A stretch of 64,000 nt of DNA from Cellulomonas terrae (lineage in GTDB: Bacteria; Actinomycetota; Actinomycetes; Actinomycetales; Cellulomonadaceae), in the NCBI RefSeq assembly GCF_007990265.1, contig NZ_BJWH01000003.1:186001-250000 (forward strand). Reading direction: 5' to 3'. Shown one piece after another: positions 45,850 to 53,477 of the stretch (the stretch's first letter is position 1; the number at the start of each line of letters is the position of its first letter). Position numbers and translations under genes: made by a program. The notes beneath the pieces are model-generated. The model was given only the letters and a program-made list of their open reading frames with translations. It searched no databases and was not told the origin of the DNA.

Positions 45850-46926
45850 ATGGGCTCGCAGACCGCGTGGGTGCTGCACGTCGACCTCGACCAGTTCGTC
45901 GCGGCCGTCGAGGTGCTGCGGCGGCCCGAGCTGGCCGGCAAGCCGGTCGTGGTCGGTGGCCGCGGTGACCCGACCGAACGGGGCGTCGTGTCCACCGCGT
46001 CGTACGAGGCACGGGTCTTCGGCGTCCGTTCCGGGATGCCCCTGCGGATCGCCGCCCGCAAGCTTCCCGACGCGGTGTTCCTGCCCGTGGACGCCCCCGA
46101 GTACGAGGCCGTGTCCGAGCGGGTGATGGCGACGCTGCGCTCGCTCGACGTCGTCGTCGAGGTGCTCGGGTGGGACGAGGCGTTCCTGGGGGCGCAGACG
46201 GACGACCCGGAGGCGCTCGCCCGACGCGCACAGGAGGCCGTCCTGCGCGAGACGCGGCTGCACTGCTCCGTGGGCATCGGGGACAACAAGGTCCGCGCGA
46301 AGATCGCCACCGAGTTCGGCAAGCCCGCGGGGGTCTTCAGGCTCACCGCCGGGAACTGGTTCGAGGTGATGGGTGCCCGCCCGACCCGGGACCTGTGGGG
46401 GGTCGGCGCGAAGGTGTCGGGTCGGCTGTCGGCGCTGGGCGTCACCACCGTGCAGGAGCTCGCCGACGCCCCGGTCGACGCCCTGGTCGGCGAGTTCGGG
46501 CCGAAGATGGGCGTCTGGTACCACGAGCTCGGTCAGGGCCTCGGGCCGGCCACCGTGGACGACGCGCCCTGGGTGCCGCGCGGGCACAGCCGCGAGACGA
46601 CGTTCCAGCAGAACCTCACGTCCCCCGAGCAGGTCCGCGATGCCGTCCGCGCCATGGCGCACGAGGTCGTCGGCGACACCGCGAAGGACGACCGCCCGGT
46701 CGTCCGGGTGGCGCTCAAGGTGCGGTACGCGCCCTTCGTGACGACGAGCACGAGCCGCAAGCTCCCGGAGGCCACCCGGGACCCGGCGACGATCGTGGAC
46801 GCGGTGCTGGCGCTGCTGGACAAGGTCGAGGACCGGGAGATCCGGTTGCTCGGCGTGCGTGCCGAGATGGCGATGCCCGACGACGCGGACCCGGCCGACC
46901 GGACCCCGGTGCGCGGCCGGATCTGA
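45850..46926 (+). CDS. dinB: Y-family DNA polymerase IV, DinB2-like, with Val at the steric gate
   Basis: The 358-residue protein matches mycobacterial DinB2 proteins: WVLHVDLDQF, ASYEARVFGVRSGMPL, GWDEAFLG, CSVGIGDNKVRAKIATEFGKP, and a little-finger domain ending in IRLLGVRAEM. The catalytic metal ligands are Asp12, Asp109 and Glu110. The position that is Phe13 in E. coli DinB, which excludes ribonucleotides, is Val17 here. Mycobacterium smegmatis DinB2 has Leu at that position and uses rNTPs, so ribonucleotide incorporation is likely. A C-terminal clamp-binding motif is not evident. Confidence 0.9.
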   Translation: MGSQTAWVLHVDLDQFVAAVEVLRRPELAGKPVVVGGRGDPTERGVVSTASYEARVFGVRSGMPLRIAARKLPDAVFLPVDAPEYEAVSERVMATLRSLDVVVEVLGWDEAFLGAQTDDPEALARRAQEAVLRETRLHCSVGIGDNKVRAKIATEFGKPAGVFRLTAGNWFEVMGARPTRDLWGVGAKVSGRLSALGVTTVQELADAPVDALVGEFGPKMGVWYHELGQGLGPATVDDAPWVPRGHSRETTFQQNLTSPEQVRDAVRAMAHEVVGDTAKDDRPVVRVALKVRYAPFVTTSTSRKLPEATRDPATIVDAVLALLDKVEDREIRLLGVRAEMAMPDDADPADRTPVRGRI

Positions 46927-47029
46927 ACCTCGTCCACCATGCGAGAGTCCCGGGCGAACTGTTGACCACGCTGTCGAGGCGTGCTGTGGTGTGCCCGCCG
47001 CGATCGAGCCGACCTGGGAGGAGCACCCG

Positions 47030-47107
47030 ATGACCACCGTCGCCACGCTCCCGTCCCGTCGCGCCGTCCTCGCGCTGCGTTCCTGTCCGGCCCGCTGTCA
47101 GCACTGA
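47030..47107 (+). CDS. Cysteine-containing leader peptide upstream of cysteine dioxygenase
   Basis: This 25-residue open frame starts at an ATG with GGGAGGAG as ribosome site and ends in CPARCQH just before TGA. The stretch SRRAVLALRSCPARC resembles the small leader peptides (RR.VDL.R.C...C pattern) found upstream of sulfur genes in actinobacteria. Two cysteine codons near the end would stall ribosomes when charged tRNA-Cys is scarce. A nested hairpin (47143-47173) and the cysteine dioxygenase start (47202) follow. It is too short to be found by size filters. Confidence 0.7.
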   Translation: MTTVATLPSRRAVLALRSCPARCQH

Positions 47108-47142
47108 CGTACCCGCCCGGTCCACGCCGGCAGCAGGCCCGT

Positions 47143-47173
47143 CCGACCCCACGCCTCGACGCGTCCGGGTCGG
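47143..47173 (+). promoter_or_regulatory. Nested hairpin between Cys leader peptide and cysteine dioxygenase, candidate attenuator
   Basis: CCGACCC (47143-47149) can pair with GGGTCGG (47167-47173), and inside the loop ACGC (47151-47154) can pair with GCGT (47161-47164). It starts 35 bases after the leader stop codon and ends 28 bases before the next ATG. There is no T-tract, so it would act on transcript structure or ribosome access rather than as a classical terminator. Confidence 0.4.
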
Positions 47174-47201
47174 TCCGCAGACGCACCCGAGAGGCACGAC
47201 C

Positions 47202-47699
47202 ATGAGCATCGAGCTGTCCCCCCGTCCCACGACCGCGCTCGACGTCGACGAGCTGAGCGCCCTGACCCGGTCGCTCGCCGCGCAGCCCGACCTCTGGCAG
47301 CCCCTGGTCCGGTTCCAGGAGAGCGGCCGCTGGTGGACCCGCCTCGACAGCCCTCCCGGGGTTGATGTCTGGCTGCTGACCTGGCTGCCGTCGCAGGGCA
47401 CCGAGCTGCACGACCACGGCGACTCCGCGGCAGCCTTCACGATCGTCGCCGGGACGCTCACGGAGGTCCGGCCGACCCGCGACGGCGAGCTGGTCCCCCA
47501 GCTGTTCGCTGCGGACCGCACCCAGACCGTCGACCCGGGCGACCGCCACGACGTGCTGAACACGGGGACCGAGCCGGCGGTGAGCATCCACGCCTACTCG
47601 CCGCCCCTGACCCGGATGACGTACTGGGCGACGGCCCCGGACGGGACGCTCGTCCCGTCGCGCACCGTCGACACCGACGAGCCGGAGTCCGAGAAGTGA
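47202..47699 (+). CDS. Cysteine dioxygenase type I
   Basis: The 165-residue cupin protein oxidises cysteine to cysteine sulfinate with O2. The iron ligands are visible: His70 and His72 in LHDHGDS and His116 in DRHDVLN. The bacterial type lacks the Cys-Tyr crosslink cysteine of mammals. The gene follows a Cys-coding leader peptide and overlaps the rhodanese gene by four bases (GTGA), which links it to removal of excess cysteine and handling of sulfur. Confidence 0.92.
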   Translation: MSIELSPRPTTALDVDELSALTRSLAAQPDLWQPLVRFQESGRWWTRLDSPPGVDVWLLTWLPSQGTELHDHGDSAAAFTIVAGTLTEVRPTRDGELVPQLFAADRTQTVDPGDRHDVLNTGTEPAVSIHAYSPPLTRMTYWATAPDGTLVPSRTVDTDEPESEK

Positions 47700-48130
47700 C
47701 CCGCCGCCGGACCATCGCCGACGTCCTCGCCGAGGCCCGATCGGGCCTGCACCGGCTGGAGCCGACCGGCGCGTGGGAAGCCGTGGAGGCGGGCGCGCTG
47801 CTGGTCGACATCCGGCCCGCGGCGCAGCGCGCGGCCGAGGGCGAGGTCCCGCAGGCCGTGGTCATCGAGCGCAACGTCCTCGAGTGGCGGCTGGACCCGG
47901 CCAGCGACCACCGGATCCCGGCCGCGACCGGCTACGACCTGCAGGTGATCGTGCTCTGCTCCGAGGGATACACCTCCAGCCTGGCGGCGGCCGCGCTGGC
48001 CGACCTCGGGCTGCACCGTGCGACGGACGTCGTGGGCGGTTTCCACGCGTGGGCCGCCGCGGGCCTGCCGGTGACCGGAGCCGCCGACCGTCGCACGCCG
48101 GTAGGGGCGGGTGCGCACGCCCGCACCTGA
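47696..48130 (+). CDS. Rhodanese-like sulfurtransferase
   Basis: The 144-residue single rhodanese domain has the active-site loop LCSEGYTSS with Cys88, preceded by LLVDIRPAAQRAAEGEVPQA and followed by VVGGFHAWAAAGLPV. It would transfer sulfane sulfur, for example between thiosulfate and cyanide or thiols. The GTG start overlaps the cysteine dioxygenase stop, so the pair forms a cysteine/sulfite module. Confidence 0.92.
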   Translation: MTRRRTIADVLAEARSGLHRLEPTGAWEAVEAGALLVDIRPAAQRAAEGEVPQAVVIERNVLEWRLDPASDHRIPAATGYDLQVIVLCSEGYTSSLAAAALADLGLHRATDVVGGFHAWAAAGLPVTGAADRRTPVGAGAHART

Positions 48131-48199
48131 CACCAGGGGCGCCGCGCTCCGGCGAGTGGTAGACCGGGTCTCACCCGCTCCCTCGCTCGAGGAGATCTC

Positions 48200-49987
48200 A
48201 TGCGACCGTCCAGGCCGACCGGTCCGCTGGTGGCGCTCGTCGCCGCCGCCGCTCTCGCGATCGGGGTGGGCGTCGCACCCGCCTCGGCGCACCCGCCGCA
48301 CCCGGGCCACGGCGGGAAGGTGCCGGTGGCCACCGGGTACGGGGGTGCCGTCGCCACGGTGGACGCCGACGCGACCAAGGTCGGCCTCGACGTGCTGCGC
48401 CGGGGCGGGAACGCCGTCGACGCCGCCGTGGCGGCTGCGGCGACGCTCGGGGTCACCGAGCCGTTCTCGTCCGGCATCGGCGGCGGTGGGTTCTTCGTCT
48501 ACTACGACGCGGCGAGCGGTCAGGTCCACACCATCGACGGCCGGGAGACCGCGCCGGCCGCCATGCGCAGCGACGCGTTCGTCGAGAACGGCGTGCCGAT
48601 CCCGTTCGCCGACGCCGTGACCTCGGGCCTGTCCGTCGGGGTGCCCGGCACGCCACGGACGTGGGCGACGGCGCTGGAGCAGTGGGGCTCCCTCGACCTG
48701 CGCCGCGCCCTGCGCGGGGCGACCGACGTCGCACGTCGCGGGTTCGTCGTGGACCAGACGTTCGTGGACCAGACGACCGCCAACCTCGCACGGTTCTCCG
48801 CCTTCCGGTCCTCGTCGGACCTGTTCCTGCGCCGCGGCGCACCGCCGGCCGTCGGGTCGGTGTTCCGCAACCGCGACCTGGCCGAGACCTACGACCTGCT
48901 CGCCCGCAAGGGCGTCGACGCGCTCTACACCGGCCGGCTGGCCGAGGAGATCGTCCGGACCGTCCAGGACCCCCCGGTCCGCCGCAGCAGCCCGCTCGTC
49001 GTGCGCCCGGGGCTCCTGCAGCTCGGTGACCTGGCGTCCTACCAGTCGCCGCTGCGACCCCCGACCCTCGTGTCCTACCGCGGTCTCGACGTCTACGGGA
49101 TGGCACCGCCGTCCTCGGGGGGCTCGACGGTCGGCGAGGCACTGAACATCCTCGAGGCGTCCGACCTCGGCGACACGACGCAGACGCTCCACCACTACCT
49201 GGAGGCCAGCGCCCTGGCGTTCGCCGACCGGAACCGCTACGTCGGCGACCCGGCCTTCGTGGACGTGCCGCTGGAGGAGCTGCTGTCCGACGGGTTCGCC
49301 GCGGAGCGCGCGTGCCTCATCGACCCCACGACCGCCCTCCCCAAGCCGGTCGCACCGGGAGCTCCCGACGGCGACTACGCGGCGTGCGAGACGACCGCCG
49401 TGGGTACCGAGGGCACCGACGGGCAGTCCACGACGCACCTGACGACGGCGGACCGCTGGGGCAACGTGGTGGCGTACACGCTCACCATCGAGTCCCTCGG
49501 GGGCAACGGCATCGTCGTCCCGGGGCGCGGGTTCCTGCTGAACAACGAGCTGACCGACTTCAACTTCACCGACACGCAGGGCGGGGTCGACCCGAACCTG
49601 CCCGGTCCCGGCAAGCGACCGCGCAGCTCGATGGCACCGACGATCATCCTGTCCGACGGTGCACCGTTCCTGGCGCTGGGCTCCCCCGGCGGCTCGACGA
49701 TCATCACCACCGTCCTGCAGATCCTGGTGAACCGGCTGGAGCTCGGGATGGACCTGCCTGCGGCGGTCGCGGCGCCGCGTGCGACGCAGCGCAACACCGT
49801 CGCGGTCCAGGCCGAGCCCGGCTTCGACCGCACGGCGCTGCAGGCGCTCGGGCACACGTTCGTCGACAACCCGGAGATCGGGGCTGCGACCGGGATCGAG
49901 TTCCTGGACGACGGCTCGCTGCTGGCGGTCGCGGAACCGGTCCGACGCGGCGGGGGCAGCGCAGCGGTGGTCGCCCGCGGCCGATGA
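48200..49987 (+). CDS. ggt: Secreted gamma-glutamyltransferase
   Basis: The 595-residue protein has a signal peptide (residues 1 to about 30, LVALVAAAALAIGVGV then ASA) and the GGT fold. The autocleavage site is in DGQSTTHLTT: Thr411, the N-terminal nucleophile of the small subunit. Other motifs are GGNAVDAAVAAAATLGVTEPFSSGIGGGGF, PPSSGG and GSPGGSTIITTVLQI. It cleaves glutathione outside the membrane, which could supply cysteine to the neighbouring sulfur genes. It follows the rhodanese gene by 69 bases and has a GAGGAGA ribosome site. Confidence 0.93.
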   Translation: MRPSRPTGPLVALVAAAALAIGVGVAPASAHPPHPGHGGKVPVATGYGGAVATVDADATKVGLDVLRRGGNAVDAAVAAAATLGVTEPFSSGIGGGGFFVYYDAASGQVHTIDGRETAPAAMRSDAFVENGVPIPFADAVTSGLSVGVPGTPRTWATALEQWGSLDLRRALRGATDVARRGFVVDQTFVDQTTANLARFSAFRSSSDLFLRRGAPPAVGSVFRNRDLAETYDLLARKGVDALYTGRLAEEIVRTVQDPPVRRSSPLVVRPGLLQLGDLASYQSPLRPPTLVSYRGLDVYGMAPPSSGGSTVGEALNILEASDLGDTTQTLHHYLEASALAFADRNRYVGDPAFVDVPLEELLSDGFAAERACLIDPTTALPKPVAPGAPDGDYAACETTAVGTEGTDGQSTTHLTTADRWGNVVAYTLTIESLGGNGIVVPGRGFLLNNELTDFNFTDTQGGVDPNLPGPGKRPRSSMAPTIILSDGAPFLALGSPGGSTIITTVLQILVNRLELGMDLPAAVAAPRATQRNTVAVQAEPGFDRTALQALGHTFVDNPEIGAATGIEFLDDGSLLAVAEPVRRGGGSAAVVARGR

Positions 49988-50059
49988 GGCCCCCGCGCCA
50001 CCGGTTCGCGCGCGGCCGAGCGCTCGGTCCCTCGTGAATTGCATGTAAAGTTCCGGTAA

Positions 50060-50076
50060 AATTGCCCGGGGCAATT
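50060..50076. promoter_or_regulatory. Perfect 17-base palindrome AATTGCCC-g-GGGCAATT
   Basis: Two 8-base arms are exact inverted repeats around a single G. The site overlaps the TAAAAT hexamer at 50057-50062, so a protein bound here would block a promoter reading toward the glycosyltransferase. A short terminator for the GGT gene is the alternative reading, but no T-tract follows. Confidence 0.5.
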
Positions 50077-50109
50077 CGGACCTTTCTGGGACGTTCTAGC
50101 AACAATGCC

Positions 50110-50125
50110 GGTGACCGCAGTCACA
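50110..50125. promoter_or_regulatory. CRP/GlxR-like site GGTGA-N6-TCACA
   Basis: GGTGACCGCAGTCACA matches the TGTGA-N6-TCACA consensus in nine of ten core positions. It lies about 50 bases downstream of the -10-like TAAAAT box. It could act as a roadblock or mark a second promoter. Confidence 0.4.
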
Positions 50126-50410
50126 CCTGGACGCTTGTCCGTCTGATTCCTCCGTTACCGCCTGGTACGTTCGATTCACCGAGCGAGCCCGTGGCCTCCT
50201 GACGAGGTTGGCGAGCGGCAGCCGTTCACCCCGTGCACCTCCACGCGAGGCGCAGACGCCCACGTCACCCGGCGCCGCTCAGGCATGCTCCGTGACTGTC
50301 CGACGCGAGGAAAGCGCCTACCAGAGCGACCTCTTCGACGTTCTCGCTGTATCGCCGACGACGCCGGTCAGCCTTGAGTTTCCGTTGACCGTACAAAGCG
50401 GGGTACCGCC

Positions 50411-51934
50411 ATGTTCGTTTTCGTCCTGCAGCTCCGGCAAATGTTCGAGGGCCAGTCCGAGTTCTATCTGTTTGCATTCTTCTCCGTCATCATCTGGGCG
50501 TTGTGGCTGCTCAAGGTGCTGTTGTCACGGCGCTACAAGCCCTACACCGGCGAGTACCACGGCACCACCAGCGTGGTCATCCCCGTCGTCGACGAACCGC
50601 TCGACCTGTTCCGCGACGTGCTGACCCGCATCGTCGAGCAGCGCCCCGACGAGGTCATCGTCGTCATCAACGGAGCGGTCAACCCGGCCCTCCAGGAGGT
50701 CAGCGAGGAGTTCGCGCCGCTGGTCCGCTGGGTGCACACGCCCGTCCCCGGCAAGCGCAACGCCGTCAAGATCGGCACCGAGCTGTCCCGTGGCGAGATC
50801 ACCGTGCTCGTCGACTCCGACACCGTCTGGACGGACGGCACGCTGCCCGAGCTGGTCAAGCCGTTCGCCGACGCGTCGGTCGGCGGGGTGACCACCCGGC
50901 AGCGCATCCTCGACCCCGAGCGGTCCTGGATCACGCGCTGGGCCGACTGGTTGGAGAACACCCGGGCGCTCTACTCGATGCCCGCGCAGTCGGCGCTCGG
51001 CCAGGTGGGCTGCCTCCCGGGGCGCACCATCGCGTTCCGCCGGCACATCCTCGTCCAGGTCATGGACGACTTCATGCACCAGAAGTTCCTGGGCGTCTTC
51101 CTCGAGGTCTCCGACGACCGCACGCTGACCAACCTCACGCTCAAGGCGGGCTACCGCTCGGTCTACCAGTACACGAGCCTCGTCTACACGGACGCCCCGC
51201 TGCAGGTGAAGAAGCTGGCCAAGCAGCAGCTGCGCTGGGCCCGTGGGAGCCAGTACAACACCCTGCGCATGCTGCCCTGGATGGTCGGGCACGCGCCCGT
51301 GCTGGCGATCTTCTTCGTCGCCGACATCATCCTGCCGTTCCTGCTGTTCGGCACGATCGCGGGCTGGATCTACCGGGCGGTCTCCGGCACGGGCATCAAC
51401 CTCTACCAGGCGATCCTCGAGACCTACACGGGCCTGAGCGGCTGGGTCTGGGTCGTCGCGACGATGATCGTGTCGTCCGTCCTGTCGATGGCCATCCGCC
51501 AGATCCGGCACCTGCACGAGAAGCCGTCCGACTTCCTGCGGCTGCCGGTCTTCATCATCGTCTCGACGCTCTTCCTCATGCCGATCCGGCTGCTCGGCTT
51601 CCTGCGCATGGCGCACGCGAGCGGCTGGGGCACGCGTGCCGGTGCCTACTCCGGGGGCGGCGACGACCTGATCGCCGAGCTCGAGAAGGCACCGGACGGA
51701 CCGGCCGACGTGGTCGACCGTGCGCCGACGGGCGTCGTGCCCACGCAGCGCACCGCGCCCGACGGCACGGTCCTGACCGCGACCCCCGCACCCGTGCGCG
51801 CCCGACGCGCCGCGGCACCCGCCCCCGCCGCCCCGGCGACGCCCGCCCGACGTCGCCGTCTGAACCCGCTGGCGGCGATCCCCTACGGGATCGCGCTGGT
51901 CATCTTCGCCCTGGAGGCCCTCGTCTATGTCTGA
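50411..51934 (+). CDS. Hyaluronan synthase-like membrane glycosyltransferase (GT2)
   Basis: The 507-residue membrane enzyme has an N-terminal helix (FYLFAFFSVIIWALWLL) and a GT-A domain with VVIPVVDE, PGKRNAVKIG, the metal-binding VDSDTVW, the GRTIAFRR loop and the processive QQLRWARGS motif (QxxRW). At least three more membrane helices follow, then a disordered Ala/Pro-rich tail. It resembles HasA/cellulose-synthase-like enzymes. The neighbouring UDP-glucose dehydrogenase would supply UDP-glucuronate, so the product may contain glucuronic acid. It overlaps the GH26 gene by eight bases. Confidence 0.88.
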   Translation: MFVFVLQLRQMFEGQSEFYLFAFFSVIIWALWLLKVLLSRRYKPYTGEYHGTTSVVIPVVDEPLDLFRDVLTRIVEQRPDEVIVVINGAVNPALQEVSEEFAPLVRWVHTPVPGKRNAVKIGTELSRGEITVLVDSDTVWTDGTLPELVKPFADASVGGVTTRQRILDPERSWITRWADWLENTRALYSMPAQSALGQVGCLPGRTIAFRRHILVQVMDDFMHQKFLGVFLEVSDDRTLTNLTLKAGYRSVYQYTSLVYTDAPLQVKKLAKQQLRWARGSQYNTLRMLPWMVGHAPVLAIFFVADIILPFLLFGTIAGWIYRAVSGTGINLYQAILETYTGLSGWVWVVATMIVSSVLSMAIRQIRHLHEKPSDFLRLPVFIIVSTLFLMPIRLLGFLRMAHASGWGTRAGAYSGGGDDLIAELEKAPDGPADVVDRAPTGVVPTQRTAPDGTVLTATPAPVRARRAAAPAPAAPATPARRRRLNPLAAIPYGIALVIFALEALVYV

Positions 51935-53477
51935 GCACATCGAGAACACCCACTGGTGGACCCGCGCCATCCGCCCGTCCCCCCGCAAGCGGCTCGCCGC
52001 TGCCGGCGTCGCGATCGCCCTGGTCGCGGTGACCGCGGGAGTGTGGCTGTCGCCGTCCGTCGCCGTCACCGAGTCCGCGAAGGCGAGTCCCGCCGAGCTC
52101 CGGCTGGCCGCCGAGAACGAGAAGCTCAAGAACTCCCTCGAGGCGCGCGAGGACGAGGTCGACTCCCTGGAACGGTCGCAGGCCAAGGCGGCGGCCGAGC
52201 GCAAGGCCGCCTCCGAGGCCGGCAAGGCCAAGGCCGCTGCGGAGCAGGAGGCGGCCGCGGCCGAGGGCGCGCAGAAGGCGGAGGCCGAGCGCGCTGAGGC
52301 CGCCGCCCGCACCCAGGCCAAGATCGCCGCCGAGAAGGCGGCCGCAGCCGCCCGGGGCAAGGCGCGGTCCGCCGCCTCCCGGGCGGACCAGGCCGAGGCC
52401 GACGCGGCGCGGGCACGGGCGGACGCCCGGGCCGACGCCCCGCAGCCGGCGTCCCCGGCACCGGCCGTCAAGCCGACCGCACCGGCGCTGTCCGAGCTCG
52501 TCGCTTCCGAGCAGCGCCAGCTCGGGCTGTACACGCCGCAGTCGCCCTTCACCTGGGCCGAGGTCGACAGCGTCGCCGCGAAGCTCGGCACCACGCCGAC
52601 CATCGCCGGGTACTTCCAGGGCTGGGACGGACCGTTCCGGGCCGACGCCGTGACACGTTCCTGGGAGCGGGGCATGCTCCCGCTGCTCACGTGGGAGTCG
52701 CGGCCGCTCCAGGCCGCGAACAACGTGTCGGAGGACGCGGCCTACTCGCTGCCGACGATCATCGGCGGGGCGTACGACGAGTACCTGCACCAGTACGCCA
52801 AGGACATCGCCACCCTGGGTCTGCCCATGGCGATCCGGCTCGACCACGAGATGAACGGCGACTGGTACCCCTGGGGCGAGCGCACCTGGAGCGGTGACCC
52901 GCTCAACGGGAACGGTCCGGGCGACTACGTGACGATGTGGCGGCACGTGCACGACATCTTCGAGGCCGAGGGCGCCAACCAGTACGTCCTGTGGATCTGG
53001 GCACCGAACATCGTGAACTCCCTGGCGGACTTCGCGAAGAACGACGCCTCCTACATGCGCAGCCTGTACCCCGGGGACGAGTACGTGGACTGGGTGGGCC
53101 TGTCCGGCTACTTCCGGCCGCCGTACAAGGACGACCAGACGCCGACGTTCGACTACACGTTCGGCCGCTCCCTCGACCAGCTCCGGTCCATCACCCGCAA
53201 GCCGATCTTCCTCGCGGAGATCGGAGCGTCGGAGGTCGGCGGCGACAAGCCCGCCTGGGTCGCCGACCTGTTCGACGCGCTGGCCCGACCGGAGAACGCG
53301 GACATCCGCGGGTTCGCCTGGTTCAACCACACCGTCACCAGCACCAGCCGCGGCGAGGTCGTCACCAACGACTGGCGCATCGAGTCCCGCGCCGACTCGC
53401 TCCAGGCCTTCGTGGACGGCGTCCACGACCCGGCCGCGGGCTTCGTCCCCACCTCGACCACCACCCAGGAGCCGTGA
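51927..53477 (+). CDS. Membrane-anchored GH26-family glycoside hydrolase with coiled coil
   Basis: The 516-residue protein has a membrane anchor (about residues 23-45), then about 130 residues of Ala/Glu/Lys-rich coiled coil, a Pro/Ala linker and a GH26-type catalytic domain. The acid/base Glu308 is in RLDHEMNGDWYPWG and the nucleophile Glu431 in FLAEIGAS; the substrate-binding WIWAPN lies between. Known GH26 enzymes cut beta-1,4 or beta-1,3 linkages, mostly mannans. In this operon it probably trims, releases or controls the length of the polysaccharide made by the synthase. Confidence 0.85.
   Translation: MSEHIENTHWWTRAIRPSPRKRLAAAGVAIALVAVTAGVWLSPSVAVTESAKASPAELRLAAENEKLKNSLEAREDEVDSLERSQAKAAAERKAASEAGKAKAAAEQEAAAAEGAQKAEAERAEAAARTQAKIAAEKAAAAARGKARSAASRADQAEADAARARADARADAPQPASPAPAVKPTAPALSELVASEQRQLGLYTPQSPFTWAEVDSVAAKLGTTPTIAGYFQGWDGPFRADAVTRSWERGMLPLLTWESRPLQAANNVSEDAAYSLPTIIGGAYDEYLHQYAKDIATLGLPMAIRLDHEMNGDWYPWGERTWSGDPLNGNGPGDYVTMWRHVHDIFEAEGANQYVLWIWAPNIVNSLADFAKNDASYMRSLYPGDEYVDWVGLSGYFRPPYKDDQTPTFDYTFGRSLDQLRSITRKPIFLAEIGASEVGGDKPAWVADLFDALARPENADIRGFAWFNHTVTSTSRGEVVTNDWRIESRADSLQAFVDGVHDPAAGFVPTSTTTQEP

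Larger units (their letters stand above)
49988..50410 (+). other. 423-base intergenic leader region before the polysaccharide operon
   Basis: This gap has lower GC in its first part than the rest of the window. It holds a perfect palindrome (50060-50076) over a TAAAAT -10-like box (50057-50062) and a CRP/GlxR-like site (50110-50125). The downstream 285 bases up to the glycosyltransferase ATG contain no open frame or known riboswitch pattern that I can recognise. Confidence 0.5.
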
